DNA of 64,000 bases from UBA1181 sp045600225 (GTDB lineage: Bacteria; Bacteroidota; Bacteroidia; Bacteroidales; Paludibacteraceae): NCBI GenBank assembly GCA_045600225.1, contig JAZRXL010000027.1:4748-68747 (forward strand), in the 5' to 3' direction. Position 1 is the stretch's first letter, and each line of letters opens with the position of its first letter. The translations under genes were made by a program, and so were the position numbers. This document shows positions 59,736 through 64,000 of the stretch, in pieces. The notes under the pieces were generated by a model. That model had not been told where the DNA came from and ran no database searches. It saw only the letters and a list, made by a program, of their open reading frames with translations.

Positions 59736-62585
59736 ATGAAACACAAATTTCATATTCGAATATTTTTAACATTATTAGGGTGCCTATTTTTTCATTTTTC
59801 CTTCTCTTTAGACACGAACACTCAGTACTTCATCTTTCACTATAGTGGCATGGCACTCTCTTCTGCTGATGGTGTTCCAAACCTTCATACTTTTGAAGCA
59901 TCAAAATCACAAACATTTCAGTTCATACAAACAGGGAGTTACTATCTAATCAAAAGTTTAAACAACGGGAAGTTTATTTCAAAGAAAGAGACTTGGAACA
60001 CCGAATACTCTTCCACCCCATCCAATGCTTCCAAATTCTCCATAGAAGAGTGTAGTGGCGAATTTGTCAAATTCAAATGTGCCGACAATAATCTGTATAT
60101 TGGTACAGATCAAATTGTAGCAGGGAGTGACGTCTACTCCGACAAAAACGGGAAAGAGAGCTTTCATTTTTGGATTATAAAAGATGCAAGCAACGGAGAT
60201 TTAATCACCAACGGACTAGAATGCTCTATTCAAAAAGCTGAGACAAAACTAAAAACGACCAAAGAGGGCGACAAAGAGGGTGAATACTCACACTCTACCC
60301 GACTTCTTCTACAAAAAGAGATCGACAATGCGAAAAACATTCTACGCAATTCAAACTCTCAACAGGAAATAATCAATGAAGCAAAGACTTTGAATCAAGC
60401 CATAAACGACTATTCCAACAAAAGGAATGCTGCATTCTCCACGGGAACCCGATACTACATAATGCATGCTAGCAATCGTTACTTATCAAAGGAGGGGTCT
60501 AACGTTCAAATAAAGGACAAGAGGAACTCAGAGGATCAACAATTCGAATTTGAAAAGATAAAAGATGGCATCTATGCCATTAAAAATGTGGCGTCAGGAT
60601 TGTACCTCAACGCAACTGGAGAATATAGTGTCAATTTCACCACAACCAATACAAGCAACACCTCTCAATTCAAAATCAATTATGCGCCAAACGAAGATCT
60701 ATATGTTCGAATTCAATTCTCATCGAACAACAAATACTTAGGTACGGATGGAACAAGCGATGCAAAAGGTGTGTATAGTGATAAAGATGGAACTGATGGC
60801 AAACATTACTGGCACCTTATTCGAGCAGACAAGGGTTCCGAAACTTCCTATTCTTCATTTCATATCGGCAGCCCCGCCCTTCGAATGGGCATGAACTGGC
60901 TCGATGTTGACGGGAAACACATAAACGCACACGGAGGATGTGTTCTTTATGAAAACGGGACATACTATTGGTTCGGAGAAAACTACAGACCTTCTCCTGT
61001 AAAAAGCAACGGTATCGTTTGCTATTCATCTAAAGATTTATACAACTGGAAATTAGAGGGAATGGCGTATAAATGTCCAGAGGTCGCACTTCGTAGCGAC
61101 TATCAAGACATGAACTATGGCAGGACATTAGAGCGTCCGAAAGTGATGTTTTGTCCAAACACAGGCAAATATGTGATGTGGGTTCACTGGGAAAATGGTT
61201 CTGGTTATGCAGCTTCGAGAGTAGCCATTCTCTATAGCGATAAAATAACCGGTCCCTACACCTTCTTAAAAACGATGAGGCCAAGAGGAGATGAGCAACC
61301 ATCTGGTTCCAGAGACCAAACTTTAATGTTCGATCCTGATTACAATGTAGGTTACCACTTTGGCTCGGCGGAAGAGAATATGACAATGCATGGAACCCTA
61401 CTAACGGACAACTTCTTGGATTTAAGTAATAATTGGGAACGAATGTTTATAAAGAAACAATACGAGGCACCTGCCATATTCAAATACCATAACAAGTTTA
61501 TTGCCATCACGTCTGGTTGCACAGGCTGGGATCCCAACCCTGCCCATTCTTCATCTTCCATGCTCCCACTAAGCGGATGGGAAGACCTCGGCAACCCTTG
61601 TGTTGACAATGAAAAATCCACAACCTACCATTCTCAAAGCAATTACATATTCAAGTTACCAAACAAATATGATGCCTATATTTACATGGGCGACAGGTGG
61701 AAAGGCGGGGATTATTTCAACGACGCAAACGTAGGAGAATCTTGGCACATCTGGTTACCTGTCGACATGCGCGCAGGATATCCAATCATACGCTTTTATC
61801 AGGAATGGGACCTGTCCTTATTTGACAAAATAAACCGTTATAGAAGGACGGAAAAATTCGAGAATGGCAACACTTATCTTCTTCTGTCAAAAAACAGCAA
61901 CAAAATTGTTTCTTCTACCAATGATGGTCGATTGTTTCTATCCGAAGATAACGATCAAACCAATCTCTCATTCAAGGTCTCATCTACAAACAATGGATAT
62001 TACATATTGACTACTGAAGAAGGGCTTGTTCTGTCTTACGACAACAAGGACCTAACACTTTTAGACTCTACAGGGACCGACAATCAGCAATGGCGCATTA
62101 CATCTAGTAATACAAACGATGGCTACTTCTACATTTCTCCGAAAGAGAATGAGCGAATCGCACTTGGCAATTTTGGCGCCTCAACAACCAACGATGGCAT
62201 CGTTGGATTAACAGAATTAAAGAGCGATCCTTCTTGTCAATTCGCCTTCTGCTTTGACTCTCAAAAGCACCAATATTCCACTATCACAGACGAATCGGAT
62301 GGATCTTACAAGAAATGGATCGAATCGAAAGGTTATGAAGCAACAACAGGAACAAACGAGATCTTTTCCTACAATAAAACAAAAGACGAAGAGTTGTCGC
62401 TACTCATATATAGAGAGGAAAATGGCAACACACTTTTACACTCTCTAAAGAAACAACAAGTCATGATTTTCAATATGGAAGGCGTATTAATTCACAAGTT
62501 GGATTTAGGAGAAAATGAAATTGTCTCTTTACATCTTTCAGTCGGCAGCTACTCCATCAATGGATTCAGATGGCTACAGAAATAA
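59736..62585 (+). CDS. large secreted GH43-like glycosidase with three beta-trefoil-like domains
   Basis: 949 residues. Signal peptide (FFHFSFSLDTN); beta-trefoil-like module 1 (about 28-155), a helical linker (about 165-235), module 2 (about 238-375; both end in YIGTD/YLGTD ... VYSDK), a GH43-like five-bladed propeller (about 380-690, GGCVLYENGTYYWFGEN, LERPKVMFCPNTGKYVMWVHW, YEAPAIFKYHNKFIAITSGCTGW), module 3 (about 700-835) and a C-terminal tail resembling T9SS tails (about 890-949). The propeller resembles subfamilies with exo-beta-1,3-galactanase or arabinofuranosidase members (GH43_24/34). Substrate is therefore a guess; trefoil modules may bind galactans or mucin-like glycans. Confidence 0.8.
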   Translation: MKHKFHIRIFLTLLGCLFFHFSFSLDTNTQYFIFHYSGMALSSADGVPNLHTFEASKSQTFQFIQTGSYYLIKSLNNGKFISKKETWNTEYSSTPSNASKFSIEECSGEFVKFKCADNNLYIGTDQIVAGSDVYSDKNGKESFHFWIIKDASNGDLITNGLECSIQKAETKLKTTKEGDKEGEYSHSTRLLLQKEIDNAKNILRNSNSQQEIINEAKTLNQAINDYSNKRNAAFSTGTRYYIMHASNRYLSKEGSNVQIKDKRNSEDQQFEFEKIKDGIYAIKNVASGLYLNATGEYSVNFTTTNTSNTSQFKINYAPNEDLYVRIQFSSNNKYLGTDGTSDAKGVYSDKDGTDGKHYWHLIRADKGSETSYSSFHIGSPALRMGMNWLDVDGKHINAHGGCVLYENGTYYWFGENYRPSPVKSNGIVCYSSKDLYNWKLEGMAYKCPEVALRSDYQDMNYGRTLERPKVMFCPNTGKYVMWVHWENGSGYAASRVAILYSDKITGPYTFLKTMRPRGDEQPSGSRDQTLMFDPDYNVGYHFGSAEENMTMHGTLLTDNFLDLSNNWERMFIKKQYEAPAIFKYHNKFIAITSGCTGWDPNPAHSSSSMLPLSGWEDLGNPCVDNEKSTTYHSQSNYIFKLPNKYDAYIYMGDRWKGGDYFNDANVGESWHIWLPVDMRAGYPIIRFYQEWDLSLFDKINRYRRTEKFENGNTYLLLSKNSNKIVSSTNDGRLFLSEDNDQTNLSFKVSSTNNGYYILTTEEGLVLSYDNKDLTLLDSTGTDNQQWRITSSNTNDGYFYISPKENERIALGNFGASTTNDGIVGLTELKSDPSCQFAFCFDSQKHQYSTITDESDGSYKKWIESKGYEATTGTNEIFSYNKTKDEELSLLIYREENGNTLLHSLKKQQVMIFNMEGVLIHKLDLGENEIVSLHLSVGSYSINGFRWLQK

Positions 62586-62738
62586 AATTTGACTCATTTT
62601 GACACTTTTTTCATTTACTTCCTAACTTTTGTTGCATAAACAAAGGAATAAAGAAATTGGGAAACAGAAAAACTTTTCGAATTTCCATTTCCCAACTTTC
62701 TATTTCACGAAGTCTTTAAACAGACAATCCTTACAGAA

Positions 62739-63764
62739 TTAATCCATTACAGTTACCCAGTTGTGAACATCTGGCTCCTCTCCATATTGGATACCACGAA
62801 GCTTCTCATACAACTTCTTGCTGATAGGACCTGGCTTACCATCTTTAGCGATGACATACGACTTGTTCATCTCCAAGTCGTCAATACGCTCAATAGGGCT
62901 GATTACGGCAGCTGTACCGCAAGCACCAGCCTCCTCCATAGTTTCCAACTCCTCGATAGGAATTTGGCGACGCTCCACCTTCAAACCAAGATCCTCTGCC
63001 AACTGCATCAAGCTGCGGTTGGTGATAGAAGGAAGGATAGAAGTTGATTTAGGAGTAATGTAGGTATTATTCTTGATACCGAAGAAGTTTGCGGCACCTG
63101 CCTCATCGATATACTTCTTCTCTTTTGCATCCAAATAGAACTCGCAAGAGTAACCCAAATCGTGAGCCTTCTTGTTGGCCAACAAGCTGGCAGCGTAGTT
63201 ACCACCTACCTTATAGATACCAGTTCCAAGAGGAGCTGAACGGTCGTACTCACGAATAACCACGTATGGGTTTGCAGCGAAACCTCCTTTGAAGTAAGGA
63301 CCTACTGGAGTTACGAAAATAATGAAAAGATACTCGTTAGCAGGGTGAACACCTACTTGAGCGCCCGTACCGATCAAAAGCGGACGAATATAAAGAGAAG
63401 CTCCACTCTCATAAGGAGGCAAGAATCTCTCATTAGCCTTCACCACCCTCTTAACCATTTCGCAGAACTTATCTGTAGGAAGTTCTGGCATTAAGATACC
63501 GCGGCAAGTTGATTGCATACGCTCTGCGTTTGCCTCCATACGGAAAATACGGATCTTTCCATCCTTACAACGATAAGCCTTCAAACCCTCGAATGCCTCT
63601 TGTCCATAGTGGAGACATGTAGCGGCCATGTGAAGATTGATGGTTTCTTCTGAACTCATCTCAATCTCACCCCATGCACCATCTCTGTAATAGCAGCGAA
63701 CATTGTAGTCGGTCTTCATATAACCGAATTTTAGATTCGCCCAATCCAAATTTAACTGTGACAT
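62739..63764 (-). CDS. ilvE: branched-chain-amino-acid aminotransferase
   Basis: 341 residues from ATG 63764 (MSQLNLDWANLKFGYMKTDY); an upstream TTG-type extension to 63863 is rejected. Fold-type IV PLP enzyme: QEAFEGLKAYRCKDG, the catalytic Lys in GTGIYKVGGNYAAS, and the C-terminal EEAGACGTAAVISP. Catalyses the last transamination in leucine, isoleucine and valine synthesis. Confidence 0.95.
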   Translation of the reverse strand: MSQLNLDWANLKFGYMKTDYNVRCYYRDGAWGEIEMSSEETINLHMAATCLHYGQEAFEGLKAYRCKDGKIRIFRMEANAERMQSTCRGILMPELPTDKFCEMVKRVVKANERFLPPYESGASLYIRPLLIGTGAQVGVHPANEYLFIIFVTPVGPYFKGGFAANPYVVIREYDRSAPLGTGIYKVGGNYAASLLANKKAHDLGYSCEFYLDAKEKKYIDEAGAANFFGIKNNTYITPKSTSILPSITNRSLMQLAEDLGLKVERRQIPIEELETMEEAGACGTAAVISPIERIDDLEMNKSYVIAKDGKPGPISKKLYEKLRGIQYGEEPDVHNWVTVMD

Positions 63765-63799
63765 ATTTTTTATTTTTAATATTTCATTCAAACCGACCC

Positions 63800-63807
63800 C
63801 AAAGTTA
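63800..63807 (-). promoter_or_regulatory. -7 element for ilvE
   Basis: TAACTTTG on the minus strand about 36 nt before the ATG. Confidence 0.45.
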
Positions 63808-63874
63808 ACGATTTTGAACATAGAAATTCCCAACAATCTCATTTTTTTTATAATTGACGACACGGTTCTTTCAT

Positions 63875-63905
63875 TTGAAACAAGAATTTTCTTCTTTTAT
63901 TTTTG
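63875..63905 (+). promoter_or_regulatory. promoter pointing off the right edge
   Basis: TTG (63875-63877), 20 nt, TATTTTTG (63898-63905); ideal spacing. Two hairpins follow (63925-63944 and 63960-63979). Confidence 0.65.
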
Positions 63906-63920
63906 CATACCTTGGGTATT

Positions 63921-64000
63921 ATGCGATTTTTCCAAGGAAAAATCTTTACATTCGCACACAGCGGTGCCGAAGCACCGCTCATTAGTGTTTCTCCTTTGAC
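63921..64000 (+). CDS. possible 5' end of a gene running off the right edge
   Basis: An ATG at 63921, about 16 nt after the promoter box at 63905, opens a frame of 26 codons without a stop (MRFFQGKIFTFAHSGAEAP...). The same stretch contains two stable inverted repeats, so it could instead be an untranslated leader. Nothing is recognised in the peptide. Confidence 0.25.
   Translation, partial: MRFFQGKIFTFAHSGAEAPLISVSPL

Noticed and set aside
62657..62700. Inverted repeat after ilvE (tgggaaa ... tttccca)
   Set aside because: It may be a weak terminator but the loop is over 20 nt and there is no clear T run, so it was not listed.

Overview
The window is a chromosomal segment of an AT-rich Gram-negative bacterium of the Bacteroidota, most likely order Bacteroidales. 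Evidence: many upstream regions carry the Bacteroidota promoter (TTG, then about 20 nt, then TAnnTTTG); there are SPII lipoproteins, type IX secretion (T9SS)-like C-terminal tails, a Pur-alpha-like DUF3276 protein, a DUF4837 lipoprotein, a menaquinone gene (menA) and lipopolysaccharide genes (kdsA, lptC, lptE). The species cannot be named from this alone.

Left edge (1-1900): a small lipoprotein gene and a Bacteroidota-type tyrosine recombinase are separated by a segment bounded by two perfect 20-bp inverted repeats (570-589 and 721-740). A well-spaced promoter lies between them and now points away from the lipoprotein. This looks like a phase-variable promoter switch in the OFF state. One repeat lies inside the 3' end of the recombinase gene, so inversion would also replace the recombinase C-terminus.

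1884-20413: mostly housekeeping. It holds thrS; menA-kdsA; a GH5 plus GHL10 glycosidase pair; tRNA-Gly and tRNA-Tyr; ribH; the yicC-gmk-nadD operon; tsaB; rpsP; glyA; a His-rich COG0523 GTPase downstream of a flippase and a glycosyltransferase; and a short 2[4Fe-4S] ferredoxin.

20517-35386: mfd, a GT2 glycosyltransferase with pyrC, a TolC-like protein, pheS, a bactofilin, DUF3276, a TPR protein, rpmA-rplU, and a Yip1-smpB-ABC ATPase operon. Between the TPR gene and rpmA lies a decayed DNA methyltransferase fragment (31618-31803), a trace of a lost phage or restriction-modification gene.

35459-46014: a plus-strand operon of a PBP1A-type enzyme, an alpha-oxoamine-synthase-like PLP enzyme, a nucleoside deaminase and nadE; then minus-strand lemA and a TPM protein, and a sigma-54 activator, lptE, unknown gene and secG operon.

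46154-64000: a secreted nuclease, a large CotH/lamin-tail protein with a T9SS tail, rlmN-DUF4837-pdxA, a PpiD/SurA-like foldase, the envelope operon coaX-OMP-TPR-lptC, a large GH43-like protein with three beta-trefoil-like modules, ilvE, and at the right edge a promoter for a gene running off the window.

Start codons were chosen from signal peptides, family N-termini, overlaps and promoter positions. All functional calls rest on recognised motifs and no database search was run.
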